Positions 36,156 through 47,988 of a DNA stretch of 64,000 nt are shown here, in pieces. Position numbers and translations under genes: made by a program. The notes under the pieces are model-generated. The model was given only the letters and a program-made list of their open reading frames with translations. It had not been told where the DNA came from and made no database searches. The stretch covers positions 1,108,572 through 1,172,571 of the forward strand of contig NW_017265142.1 of NCBI RefSeq assembly GCF_001638985.1. The letters are read 5' to 3'. The DNA is from Phycomyces blakesleeanus NRRL 1555(-). Its lineage: Eukaryota > Mucoromycota > Mucoromycetes > Mucorales > Phycomycetaceae. Positions within the stretch are counted from its first letter, which is position 1. Each line of letters begins with the position of its first letter.

Positions 36156-37907
36156 TAAATTAGATTCAATTCAATTCAATTCAATTCAATTCAATTAAAT
36201 TAAATTAAATTAAACTAAAAATTAGATATAAATTATTCAAGTGTGTGTGTGTGTGTGTGTGTGTGAAAACTTATTAGTCTGCATGTATATAGATATATAT
36301 GTTATGCTATATAAAACATATTCTACTAGTAAAGAACTATGTATATTTATTTATTTATTTATTAAGAAGGAACTTACGGTGCAGCGAGACCAGACTCAAC
36401 ACGGGCCACCCGTGCGAAACATTGAGTAAGTCGGACTGCATCGGGATGCTGGGGGTCCGTGTGCTTTAGGAGATCTTCCAGGATATCCGCATAGCGTGAG
36501 ATAGTATACAGTGGTTGTTCTAATAATGTGTGTAAATGCAAAGTTCCAAATTCGACTGTAGAGTGCTGGAGCAGATTAAAAGAGACGATAGGTATACATA
36601 CATACATATGTATGTATGTATGTATAAAAGTTAACAATAATTATAATAACCATTGTGATTGTGATTATAGCTGGGATCTTTGGTGTGCTTATATCTTACC
36701 TCTAGGTACTTCTTTGTCTGTTGATTCTTTTCTAAGCGCTCCAAGACTAGCATGGATTTTTTGTAGTTTTCGAGATATACCGCATATGCGCGTAATTTTG
36801 GTATCTGTTGAGGTAATTTTTTTGATAAGGGAAAAAAAGGTTTTTAATTAGCTTAAATCTCTCTCATCATTATCATTATTTTATTTTGATGATTTGGTGT
36901 ACATTGCACACCACATGTAACCAAGACATTAAAGAGATAAAGTTGTGTGTACTTGCCATTGACAGGAGAATGTCCGACAGGAGTTGGGTTGGCCCCCACA
37001 CACAAAATCTGATTTTATATTATTATCATTATCATTAAAATGAAAGAAGTAGTAGGCAAAGAAGAAGAAGAAGAAGAAGAAGAAGAAGAAGAGAATTTTC
37101 TTTATAAATCATGGTCCTCTTCATTATTATCAGCATTACCTTTCTTCTAGACTTTGGATAAGATCTGAACTAGACATGTGTATTTCGTCTAGATTCCCGA
37201 ACAGGGTCTCGATATCTTGTAGGCGGAGTAATGATGGCTTGGATATAGATGTGGCAAGAAATGAGAGAGTTGTTGCGCTTCCATGTTGGTGCGAGGACTG
37301 GCGTCTAGAAAGAGCTTGGAGCGGCATTTTGAAGCGATCTAGTGCTACTTTGAGCTTCGCATTGTACTCTGCCTCGGAGTCAAGTAACCTTTGTACGACT
37401 GATTGACGATAGCGATATTGGGTCTCGTCGATATCTGGGACCCCACGTTTTTTTATTATTTTTATTTTTATTTTTATTTTTTGGTTATATAAAGAAAGAG
37501 CATTTTAGTATTTTAGTATTATTATTATTATTATTATCATTATTGGACGCATATATATATATACTCAAAAGGGTCTTACCTAGTGAGTGAATGTCATACC
37601 CAAAGAAATCATACAGCTCATCAATGATTTCGACTGGATACATATCATCTTCACAAAGACTGTACCGAGACGAATGTTTCGAAAGTAACCTTGGTGGATC
37701 GTCCACAAATTTGTCGGGTGTAAAAAATGGCTGTGGGTAGGTTTGGTTGAGGATTGATGATGCCAGGATATCTAGACTAGTTCCAGTCGTACTCGAATTG
37801 TCGCTGACCAGGGACGGGACTTTGATGTCACTGCCAGTCATACTATTCGAGGTAGAGAGTACATTTGTATTCCTTCGAGAAACTATTTGCTTTGTTCGCT
37901 TGAGCAT
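35512..37907 (-). CDS. Dbl-family RhoGEF (DH-PH), six exons, one GC-AG intron
   Basis: Activates Rho-family GTPases by nucleotide exchange at the cell cortex, controlling polarity and actin. Exons (minus): 37907-37580, 37434-37140, 37008-36957, 36804-36700, 36565-36378, 35977-35512, giving 477 residues. Residues 1-110 are a Ser/Thr-rich lead. The DH domain spans about 115-325. It opens with RQSVVQRLLDSEAEYNAKLK (conserved helix 1, ExxY), continues AYAVYLENYKKSMLVLERL, and has LLEQPLYTISRYADILEDLL followed by KHTDPQHPD (the conserved LxxPxxRIxRY-LLxxLLKHT helix). A PH domain follows (about 345-470), with QGELWN, RRVYVLMSDMLLYFKPR and the closing EEQRVWIEAIQSVI helix with its invariant Trp. The intron 36956-36805 has a GC donor (GCAAGT). 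No other domain is seen, so the target GTPase cannot be named. Confidence 0.88.
36111..36265. repeat. Compound microsatellite within a RhoGEF intron
   Basis: (ATT)n at 36111-36154, (CAATT)n and (TTAAA)n at 36164-36213, and (GT)n at 36241-36265. All lie inside the last intron (35978-36377) of the RhoGEF gene. Confidence 0.85.
37061..37093. repeat. (GAA)n microsatellite within a RhoGEF intron
   Basis: About eleven GAA units in the 37009-37139 intron. Confidence 0.8.
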
Positions 37908-38270
37908 CAAACAGATATAGTTCTATTTTTTATATACAAGACCAATGAAGTAACAAAAGAAAAAGAAAAGGTTGTATGTGAAAAGGTAAAAGAATGCTTT
38001 TGTACTGGTAGTAATATATATATATATAAAGAGAGAGAGAAGGAGAGGGAGGAAGACGAGAAAAAAGTGTAAAAATAACAATAGAAATATATTTTTTCTC
38101 TTAAAAAAAGTACGAAAAAAGGAAGAAAGAAAAGAGAAGAGTCGAACAAGAGCGGAAAGAAGACAGGTGTATTGATGTATAAGTGATTTTCAACCAAAGC
38201 GGCGGTACAGAAGCGGTTGATCAAACGAGGAGAAACAGAAAGGTAAAGGTAGACAGGTAAGAGGCATACA

Positions 38271-38355
38271 GACAGGCACACAGGCGCACAGGCACACAGG
38301 CACACAGGCACACAGGCACACAGGCACACAGGTACACAGGTACACAGGCACACAG
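38271..38355. repeat. 8-nt tandem repeat (ACAGGCAC)n
   Basis: About ten copies with one or two substitutions. It is flanked to 38480 by related AGACAGGC and CAGGCACA pieces, suggesting an older, wider array. Confidence 0.8.
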
Positions 38356-38752
38356 ATCCAAAGACAGACAGACAGGCAGGCAGATAGACAGACAGGTAAG
38401 CAGGCAGAAACACGCTCACACACTCACACACAAATATATACAAGCAGTCAGGAACACACAGGCACAGACCCAGAGACAGGAACAGGCACAGGCAAGCAGA
38501 GGTAGATAGGTAGATAGAGAGAGAATACAGACGAGGAGGACAAGACTGAGGATGAGGGGATAGAGGAGATGGAAATATACTGTAATTTAGTTTTAGAAAG
38601 ACCAAAAAAAAAAAGAAAAAGAGATAAAAAAAGGGGGGGGGGGGGGGAAAGATCAAGAGAGTAAAGTAAGAGAGTAATGCACAGAAGCAAACAGACAGGC
38701 AAAGAAGCAAGTAAGATGAGCAAGTAGCTAACTAAATAAATAAGCACACGAT

Positions 38753-38808
38753 TGAGTGAGTGAGTGAGTGAGTGAGTGAGTGAGTGAGTGAGTGAGTGAG
38801 TGAGTGAG
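38753..38808. repeat. (TGAG)n microsatellite
   Basis: Fourteen perfect TGAG units. Confidence 0.9.
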
Positions 38809-39252
38809 AACTGCCCAAGCCAACTTTCATTAAAATGAACCTCCTGAACAATGATAAAGGGAAACTTACCGTTCAACCAAAATACTCTACACAGTACAAA
38901 GAAGTACATGAACAACAAGAAGATCCACAGCCTCTTTTCTTTCCCTATTTGCACCTCTGTATCTCTCTATATCTTTCTTTCTTTCTTTCTTTCTTTAGAA
39001 TAGACTATAAGATGCCTTTTATTTTTATCACATTAATTATTTATTTATTAGATATTATATTAACCAGAGCGTGGCTAGCACTTGAGATTCCCATTCTAAA
39101 TAAAGTAAATGAACCGACTGGTCAGCTAATTTAAGGTTAATTATACAGAACCCTGCCTTGTGGGTGACACACAGTTAAAATAAAGTAAAATAATTATAAC
39201 CATAACCATAACCATAATTTATAACCGTAAATTGTAACTGGAATTGTAATCA

Positions 39253-39316
39253 TAATTGTAATTGTAATTGTAATTGTAATTGTAATTGTAATTGTAATTG
39301 TAATTGTAATTGTAAT
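39253..39316. repeat. (TAATTG)n hexanucleotide repeat
   Basis: About ten and a half perfect 6-nt units, with degenerate copies on both sides. Confidence 0.9.
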
Positions 39317-39745
39317 TCCAATTATAATAAATCGATATTCTAATCATAAAATACGGATACATCTCGATACAGCTCAACAATTCAATTCAACTCATCTACC
39401 AGCTACCTACATACAATGTAACTCTGTGCTTCTCTTTCTCTCTTTCTTTATTTTACACCCATTTTAACTTTGACAGATTTACTGCAGGAGGTCCTATTGT
39501 TTTAAACAATGAGGCTCTAGTTTTAACTTTTTGTTTGTCAGGGTTATGTTTTGTCTTGTTTTATATATATTAACTTCTTGTCTTGGGCCTCAAGCCAAGT
39601 TTTCCTTTATCTAACGTGCCATTGTCATTAGGAAACATAAAAAATAAATTGAGATAAAGAAATAAAAAGATAAAGAGAGAGTTTTTTTTTTATTAACGAA
39701 AGAATGATTTTTATTTTATACACATGCTTATATATATATATGTCT

Positions 39746-40341
39746 TTAAACAGCAACAAAGTCCTTCATGCCCTGGAGCCATCTGATGTACTCCTGCTGT
39801 TCCTTGTGCTCGACATAGTCGGGCAAGAAGCTAGCAAGAGCAGCGTTTACGCCACGTTCTTCCAAGTAACGCTCAAAGAGGTTTTGGAGACCCTATTTTA
39901 TATACGTATATAAATTTAGTTTATAAGCATGGTTTATTTACATTAATCCCATCCCCCCCTCCCATTTCTCCCTCTTGTCTTTTCTTCTCCTTCCTCTTCT
40001 TCCTCTTCTTCTTCCTTTTCCTTCCTTTCTCTTCTTTCCTATCTTTTTCCTCCTTCTCCTCTTTCTCTTTCTCCTTGTTCTCCTTGTTATTGTTCTAATC
40101 ATTTACTAATCTGTGTATCATTTACCTCATCCAATTCAGCAAACTGAGGACCAATGTAAAGACCGCGTCTCTGCCAGTCAGACTCAGATGACTGATCGCT
40201 GGCAAGCTTGGCGTCCTTGTAGTACATAACACTTTCAATGGAGATCTCACCATCCTGAGCCACAGTGTCAATTGTAATGGCACCCTTACCATTCTAAATA
40301 AACACAAACACATGTAAAATTCAATAAAACAAATACATAAA

Positions 40342-40394
<53 letters not shown>

Positions 40395-41473
40395 TCACTA
40401 TCACTATCACTATCACTATCACTATCACTATCACTATTATTTCTATTTATATTTCCAATCACAAAATATTTACAAACCTTTTCAATGGTTACAGATGCAC
40501 GGACAGGGAAGGAAGGTGCAGGCTCTTCAACCTCTTCAGCACCCTCAAGTTCCTCAGAAATAAAGTCTTCGGGATCTTCGGTGCTGTTGATATCAGAAAT
40601 GGAGAAAAGAACACGGATCCTTTTGATTGATAATAATGATAATAATAAAAAAAAGGGCGAATTTTGTTAATAAACATTGATAGAGAAAAAAATTACCCAA
40701 TATTCCAAAAATGAAAAAAAAATGCTGCAATATCGAAATACGATTCCTTTTTTTTTTTTTACGTTTTCAAATTTTTGAAGTTTGTTGGCTTAGCAATCCA
40801 GATTTACTATTCTACTTACTTTTCATTGCCAAAGGTGCGAGTAAGGGACACTTCGTCCTGTCCAGGCTTATCCTCAATCTAACCACAGAGATATTAGCAT
40901 TATTAATATTGTTGCTATTTAGGATTTCATTTTCTCTATATAGATAAATAAATAATTAATAGATAAGAGTTGTACCTCGAACAAGTGGGTGTCCAAGAAT
41001 TCTTTGATGAACTCAGGCTGGGAAGCTTCCTCATTTGACTTTTCGTACTGGAGCTCCTCATCCAACTTGTGGGCGAGATCGGAATCAACTAAGGTAGGTG
41101 TAGGTAAATAAAAAAAGAAAATATTATTATTATTAAACATTACAAAGTGAAATGAAATAAAAAAAAACCAGTTGATTTAATATTAACATAATCACATGTA
41201 CACAAATGTGCATTTGTATACATGTAAGAGTGTTTTAATCAAAGTGCTTATTACAGAAACAACAGCAAAGAAGAAACAATAGCAACAATAAATCAATAAC
41301 TCACCGGCACCACTGTTGAGACGTGTCAGACCAGCGCTGAAGGCACGAATGGGTGTAAAACCAATAGCGGGTGTGACGCGACGGCTGGTGGCAGACAACA
41401 CAGGAGTCACAACAGACTTAAAGGCAGGACGGGACAAGGCACGGAGAGAAGCACGAAGGATGTTGGAGGCCAT
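39746..41473 (-). CDS. Mitochondrial acidic protein, Mam33/p32 (C1QBP) family, six exons
   Basis: Acidic, trimeric, doughnut-shaped mitochondrial matrix protein that supports mitochondrial gene expression and respiration. Exons (minus): 41473-41305, 41088-40976, 40878-40820, 40619-40478, 40293-40126, 39892-39746, giving 265 residues, the same as yeast Mam33 within a residue or two. Residues 1-50 are basic, Ser/Ala/Arg-rich and free of acid (LRASLRALSRPAF), a classic mitochondrial presequence. The mature part starts near HKLDEELQYEKSNEE. It contains PGQDEVSLTRTFGNEKIRVL, FPVRASVTIEK, GLYIGPQFAELDE and the C-terminal FERYLEERGVNAALASFLPD-YVEHKEQQEYIRWL helix typical of the family. All introns are GT-AG and each junction keeps frame through conserved sequence. 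Confidence 0.92.
40342..40437. repeat. (ACT)n(TATCAC)n compound repeat within a Mam33-type gene intron
   Basis: About 17 ACT units are followed by about 7 hexamer units. It lies in the 40294-40477 intron. Confidence 0.85.
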
Positions 41474-41955
41474 TGTAGTTGATGTGAAAATAATATATAT
41501 ATATATATGTATGTATGTATATATGTATAATTAAAGACAGGTGTAAATTGACAACTAAAATTGAGTTGTATTTTATTCTTAAAAAAATATATATATAATA
41601 TAATATATATTTATTTATTTAAAAAAAAATCAACAGTAGGTACCCCCCCCGTAACATTAGCGATAGACAGATGGAAAAGTTCCGATTAAGTATTTTTTGA
41701 TTGATTTGATTGGCTAATGACGTACAAATTTTGGTTCAAAAAAATCGTCCTTTGTTTTTTGACGAATGATTTTTTGAACAAATAAATAATGGGGGTACTC
41801 AGCCAGATTGATCGATTAAATTCTTGTGTGAATCTTAGCCAATGATATCAATTTGTAATTGAAGACACCAAAAGATAAAAGTACAAAATTCGCACAAAAT
41901 TCATAGATTTTTATAGCATTCATAGAATAAGCTTTTGCACATTCTGATTTCTTTT
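41474..41955. other. Region upstream of the Mam33-type gene
   Basis: Promoter-side AT-rich DNA with (TA)n near the start codon (41493-41530). No gene seen. Confidence 0.45.
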
Positions 41956-41959
41956 TTGA

Positions 41960-42437
41960 ACCTTTATGCACCTAGACTCTCGAAGAAGCCAAGTGCTCTT
42001 TCCTTTGACTCAAGATCTGGTAATATATTGTCAGCCTTGTGTATGTTTTTTTTATTGGCTTTAAGGGTTTGCTCAAGCTCCTTCACGGCAGCTATCTGCT
42101 CCAGCTTTACATTAACTTCCTCTTTAATAACTTCTAAGCAGTAATCTTGCGGGGACGACGCTTCTATCTAACCGGACTAGTTAATTGTGACTACCTGTCT
42201 GGGCCGGTACCTTCCTCTAATCCTTCAGGGCAAAATGATGCGTCCCGGAAAAACGCAATATATTCATTGTATCCATTAGCTTATTACTTTGTCACCACAT
42301 TTTGTGTTAATCTATCTCACACGATATTGAATATTTTGCGAGTTGTGGCAAAACTAGGAAAAATGGTTAGAGTTTGTGTTATCGACTTTGCAGGCCTCAC
42401 AGATGATCCTGTCGACTTGATAAAATTCTTAAAGTAA
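41960..42437 (-). pseudogene. Broken ORF ending in a coiled-coil-like segment
   Basis: A minus-strand frame without an ATG, from about 42172 to a TAA near 41972, reads CLEVIKEEVNVKLEQIAAVK, then LEQTLKANKKNIHKADNI and ends GFFESLGA. It looks like real, amphipathic protein sequence. Further upstream on the same strand (42240-42420), pieces such as DASFCPEGLEEGTGPD and RPAKSITQTLTIFP are readable in other frames with stops between them. I cannot name the parent protein; a transposon gene is one option. No flanking terminal repeats were found. Confidence 0.3.
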
Positions 42438-45400
42438 TAAAGAAAAATGTAAACTAGTTTATTCTTCATAACCTGGACCACTTTCAATAGCAACCTGAAT
42501 CGGCAAAAATTATTACTTTCTTTTTAACAAATAAAATAACACACCTGTATACGGTTTAGAAAGAAAAAATTGAATTGAAAGTTGTGAAAATGAATGAGTC
42601 TATCTTTCGTCATATTCACTAAACTTAATCCAGTTCGACAGTTTTGATCTGTAACTAAAAGTAAAGTCAAAAGAGAGAAAAAAAAACCCTTTGAAAGAGG
42701 GAACACCAAGTTCCAGGATAAGTAGCGCGTTTAACCATATCCACCTTAAGAATCTTCAAGGAATTGGTCACTACTCAAATTCAAAACTTTGATGTTTGTT
42801 CAAATAAAGAAATTGAGCAATCATGATTTCTATATTGTACAAAACTAAGCTTAGTTTTTGTGTAATCTAGAAATTTTAAAGAATGCTAATGTAAACTATG
42901 TTGAGCTAGACCTATTATTAAGATAATTACCAGGTTATATTTCTGATGTATCAATATGCCATAGAGGCGACAGAAACGTAGTAAAGCATAAATACAGATG
43001 GTCTATTATGGTAAAGAGGTATTACTTGAGGAGGTTATAGCGAAGTAGTTGGAATAATACATTTTACTGTTTAATGAAAGAAACTGATAAATATCTGTAA
43101 ATTATCTTTATTACTAGTCTTTTTATCGTCTTGCTCACCGTAAGATATAATACTTGATAAACATAACATAAATGGTATGTTCATTGTTATGGATAACATT
43201 GAATTAATCATTTGGTTTTCGTGGTAGATGTTATTAACAAATGAGGCTATAAACCTCTTTATGCCTCCATATCCTCTGTTTTCAAACCTGATAGAAAAAT
43301 GGTGGTAAAAAATTAAGAGCAGTAAGATATATATAAAAGAAAACACCCTCTAGAAATCAACTCAAAACACAAAGCTACGCATCGTTAAAGCCTGTCAATT
43401 AGTTACTATTGAAGACTATTTTGGGCGGATCAGACACACTGGAACATACTGGGACAGGTATATAAATAAAGGATTATATCTCAAATGGGTACAAAATAAT
43501 AAAGTGTCTTTCACGCGATCATTAATTCTGTCCAGAATTTTTTTCTTGAAAATATTTGATCCATAAAGGCAAAAGCGTTCAACTTAATTTTTGTACTTGT
43601 TCAAAACAGAGAAAAAAGAAAGCATCCAGCTTGGAATCGAAACTACTCAATTTTTTTTTTGAAATCGTTTGATGTTAGAGTAGAATACTGAATATATATA
43701 TAAAATAAAAAAGGAGAAAATTAAGTCAAGTCGCAGGAATTTTGTTTTAGCATAAATATTTATTCTGTACAGTTAATTAATAGTGTACTGTACTGTCGTG
43801 TAGTGTAGTGTAATGTATATAAATTGAAAATGCAAGCTCGATTTTAATATTCCTTGTAAACAATTGCAATCCACACACACATATATATATAATAAAAATG
43901 AATATGCTCTAGACCTTTTGTGTTTATATAGAATATTAAATAACTATACTAGAATGACAATTGATATTAATAAATACTAGTATTTATTGGTTTAGTATTT
44001 CCGTAGTATTGGTATTAAGGATGGTATTGATGTAGGCGAGGAGTAGATGAAATAGACAAAAGAGGAGAGAGAAACAGGTATCATGTAGTGGGTCAAAAAA
44101 GGAGGAATCAGAGGGGATGATAAAATGAAATGAAATAAAAGGGGAACAAGAGAGAGAGAGAGAGGTAGGATGTGAGGAGTCCTTTAGGAAAGATAAGAAA
44201 TAATAGCCGTGATAGCTATAAGTATAAATATAATAATCGTTACTGATACTAAAGGCTACAAGTTATTCCTCTATTGCCAAAAAGTCAACTTGATTTTTGT
44301 CTATAGCTGTTGTTAATTTTATCAATAAATTAATAAGAAATATATATGTAAGCCTTAAACAATAATTACAACAGCAATTACAATAGAAATTACAGAAGTT
44401 ACAGAAATTACAGATGTTACCGTAATTACAGCAACAATTACAACAATCGCATCAATTACAGTAGTTACAGCAATTACAAGCTAAATATAGTGAATTTATA
44501 TTTGTTATATGGAAGCCATAAATAAACAATTACTTGTATTAAATTATAGTGTATAATTATAATAAGTTCTAGCTTTTTTTTTTGAAAGAAATGCAAAAAA
44601 AAAATGTGGTGTGCACAGACTACTTGAATAATGCATACAACAGGTGTTATTTGCACAATTCTGGTTAATGGCGATATCTGTCTCACCATTACATAAATAC
44701 ATCAATGCTACGGAATATGTTTTTATTAGCGATATATAAAATCACCAAATAACACAATATGTATTATGTACTTGTCTAATACATGAAAGCAATAAATAGA
44801 CTTTTTGAATCCAGATTACAGATCTATTTTCTTGTATTTAAATAAAATGCAATCTGAAGATTTCAATCGAAGTCACGGAATTCAAAATCCTAAAATATCA
44901 ATAAATACATAGTAGATATACATATACATGTATGGATTTATGTATTCATTAGCAGAGTGGCTGGAGGGGTGTACTCATAATGTCCACATTTGTAAGGTAG
45001 TAGTGTTCTACCTTTTGTTTGTGATATGGCGCAATACACGCAACGTGCCATTAATATTTATACCAAAGTAAGAAATATGTCTAATTTAGTAGAGACATTT
45101 CTGTGTATTTGTTTGTTCGTTTGTCTGTACTTGTGTTAACTTGACCAACAGAATATTCCGAGAATCTCAAGAATATATATAAAGAAAATAACGGACACAC
45201 AGAGAAAGAAGAAGAAAACCTTGTTAGGGCTCTTGCATATATTTGTATAGAATACTATGACTGCAACTGATGCTGGTATCCAACTACAATGATTTTTAGT
45301 GCAACTACTAATGCTACTTAAATACTGAAACACTACAACTCCAACTATAATTACAGCTGCTACTGGTATTTTCTCCGATGGCACGTTGGATCTGTGGGCA

Positions 45401-46708
45401 TGTTTTATCACCATGAAAGGTGTTGAGAACAGTATTAAATACATACACATAAAGGGCGCAGTAATCTATTACGCCCAAGTTCTAACAATCAGAAGCTTTT
45501 GATTAAATGTATCTTCATTATATTTCATCTCTTTAAATCTAGTAGATACTTTATACTTCCCCTTATCTTCCTCACCTCTCCCTCTCTCTCCCCTTTATAT
45601 ATACATTTAAGTGTTTTTTCTATCTCTTACAATAATAAAGGATATATAGATATACTTTGAGTTAAATATATTTTTCATATCTCCTGTCAATTGCTTATTT
45701 CTTTTTAATATATTGCTGTTGGTGTTGTTGTTCCTTATTACCATTGAGTGAGTGTATTTACTTTTATGGACAACCAATCTCCTCGCATTTGCTTAAACGT
45801 CTTTATTTCCAAATACAACTTTGGTATCTGGAAATAAACTCACCGATTCTTTAATATTTTCAATTTGATGAATAAAAGGGGAAATGAGAGCGAGAGAGAG
45901 AGAAAATGAATAGGCTTATATGTATATAATGCTTTACCATTAGAAAGAGTCTTATATCAGAGGTGCCGAGAATATAATAATTAAGATATACAATTGAAAA
46001 TATTTTAATATATTCATAAATATATATATATACATAAGATTTTCTAATTCACAATAGTAAATCTATAGTTAACATTGACAGATATTGACAATGTCAAGTT
46101 ATAACAGTAATTTATAAAAAAAAAAGAATTGGGACAATACAGAATCTAATTCTACTTGAAAAATTATAATTGAGCTGATTGATATATCAAGGGGTATTTT
46201 TAATATATTTGTTTGATTCCATTGAGAGGTAGTAATTACAGCATATCAAAATGTAAGAAGACTATATATATATATATATATTACTTATTGTGAAGTGTAG
46301 AGCAAACTTTGTTGGACAGTACACTCGGGACTATAAGTAGATACAATGTATGAAGGAATATGTACACACTTGCTCTTTTTTTCAATTTGACACCAACCAC
46401 TTTTATTCCATGCAAAAGAGAATGAAGAAATTTGGAAGAAATTTTCTTCTTCAATATTGTCTGGTTTACCAATCGATATCTCGCAAATATGGATAGTGAG
46501 GACAAACATGACTCTTTTTTTTTCAGATTGATTTTCGATTATTATTATTATTATTTCTTTTTTTTTCTTTAAAAAAAAGAAAGTAATACCATAGCAACAG
46601 CAACAGAAACGTCCTAATTACCCTCTTCTTCTTTCTCTTTATATAATAATGCTAAGGACGAGGATAAGGATAAAACAATAGAAGAAGATCCAGAAGAAGG
46701 TGTCTTGT
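42438..46708. other. 4.3-kb AT-rich intergenic region
   Basis: No gene supported. It holds a degenerate ATTACAG-type array (about 44365-44480), (GAGA) runs near 44149-44165 and 45888-45905, and TA repeats. Hydrophobic minus-strand frames at 43071-43346 and 45136-45450 have ATGs, but no recognised content and no clear coding bias. Confidence 0.45.
44365..44480. repeat. Degenerate tandem array of (A)ATTACAG(YA) units
   Basis: About ten diverged copies of a 9-12-nt unit built on AATTACA. Confidence 0.6.
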
Positions 46709-47988
46709 TTATTTGTTTGTAAACCTGTCAAGAAACTTCTCTATGTTGGAAAGAGTAGAATTTATGTTTGTGAGGGTTTTATCAATATTGGACATGGTTT
46801 TTTCCTGGTTTCTCGCATATTCCCTCATATCCTTGCGAAACTGCCGTTGGGCCTGTGGCGAATCCATTTCTGCTTCGCTAGAGTCTGTGTCCTCGACAGT
46901 AGTAACATCATTTTCATATTTGTTGTTTGCGTTGCTGTTATCATCATCGTCATCGTCATCGTCATCGATTTCAATAACTTGGGGGGCAGCATTTTGACCA
47001 CTGGTTGTATTTTCGTTTCCTTTATCCAAGTTTCCGGTGGGATTTTGATTCCCTGACTCCGGTTGATTTCTATTATCTATGATTTCTTTTACGAATTCCA
47101 CCTCACTGGCTGATTTTGCTTCTTTAGCTTTTTGCTTCTCAAGTCCTCTGGTCTTGTTTTTCTTGATTTCTTTTTCATGAATCTCTTTCTACATTGTGGG
47201 TCCAAAGAAGAAAGTAAACGTTTTAATTAAACGTGTCAAAAGAATAATCAGTCCAAAAGCTCGAATGGTACATATATTCCGATATGTATGTATATTGATA
47301 TGTACATAGATGCGTAGGTAGGTATACGTGTATACATGTATGTATGTATATTTATGTGTGTATGAGAGCGTATATATACCCTTGCAATTGCTTCCAAGGC
47401 AGCTTTCTCTAGATCTGTTCCGTCTCTACGACTTTTAGAAAGCCTTTCAACAGCGCGCCGACAAGCGTCATAGCCTAGCGGCACGTCCTTAGGGGCTACG
47501 GAGTTGACAGCGTCAATAACTTGCCTCCATGCAGTCTGGCGTTTGCCTTTTGGCCAAAGAGGTGGAAATATCTCGGCGTAAGATTCCAAAAGAGCCAACT
47601 CTTTTCTGGGAGTCCAAGAACCGCGTACATGGGGAAGTTTGTTGTCCAAGACCCAATACCCACGTGGAGTTCTAGGCTTCTTTGGTGCGGGTGCCGAAGA
47701 TCTGGGTGCTCTTTTGCGTTTAGCTTGTGTAGTTGATAAGGCAGTGAGTGGATCTGCAGGTCTATTTTGTGCCGGTCCCGTAGTAGCACGTGCGCTTGTA
47801 GGATTATTTACTATGGGTGGTAAAAAAGAAGGCAAAGGCACAGGCAAAGACGACGACGACGATGATGATGACGACGAAGCTTTTGGTGCTGACGATGAAG
47901 GTTTAGCTAAAGAAGGTGGAGTGTAGACCTTGAACCGTACGTTCTGGATGGGCCTTCCAATTGGATTACTTGATCTTGTAGTCGGCAT
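46709..47988 (-). CDS. Myb/SANT-like DNA-binding protein with acidic and coiled-coil tail, two exons
   Basis: Exons (minus): 47988-47380 and 47188-46709, giving 362 residues. Residues 1-105 are basic and low-complexity (KRKRAPRSSAPAPKKPRTPR, a likely nuclear signal). Residues about 118-190 read RGSWTPRKELALLESYAEIF, then KRQTAWRQVIDAVNS and GYDACRRAVERLSKSRRDG. This is the spaced-Trp, three-helix pattern of Myb/SANT-like domains that count and bind DNA. Exon 2 is Lys/Glu-rich, then VIEI directly before nine Asp (residues 274-286), a SUMO-interacting-motif-like sequence, and ends in a heptad-like NIDKTLTNINSTLSNIEKFL coil. Two such copies would probably dimerise through the tail. The start is the ATG at 47988; an upstream in-frame start at 48072 would add an unlikely hydrophobic lead. 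I do not know its target. Confidence 0.75.

Larger units (their letters stand above)
37908..39745. other. Intergenic region built largely of tandem repeats
   Basis: The long minus-strand frames here (up to 267 codons) are translations of tandem repeats: an 8-nt unit at 38271-38355, (TGAG)n at 38753-38808 and (TAATTG)n at 39253-39316. I see no gene. Confidence 0.55.

Noticed and set aside
38271..38355. CRISPR-like regular repeat
   Set aside because: An 8-nt unit with no spacers in a eukaryotic genome is a simple tandem repeat.
37907..38954. Minus-strand frames of 267 and 168 codons
   Set aside because: They are translations of the 8-nt, TGAG and pyrimidine repeats.
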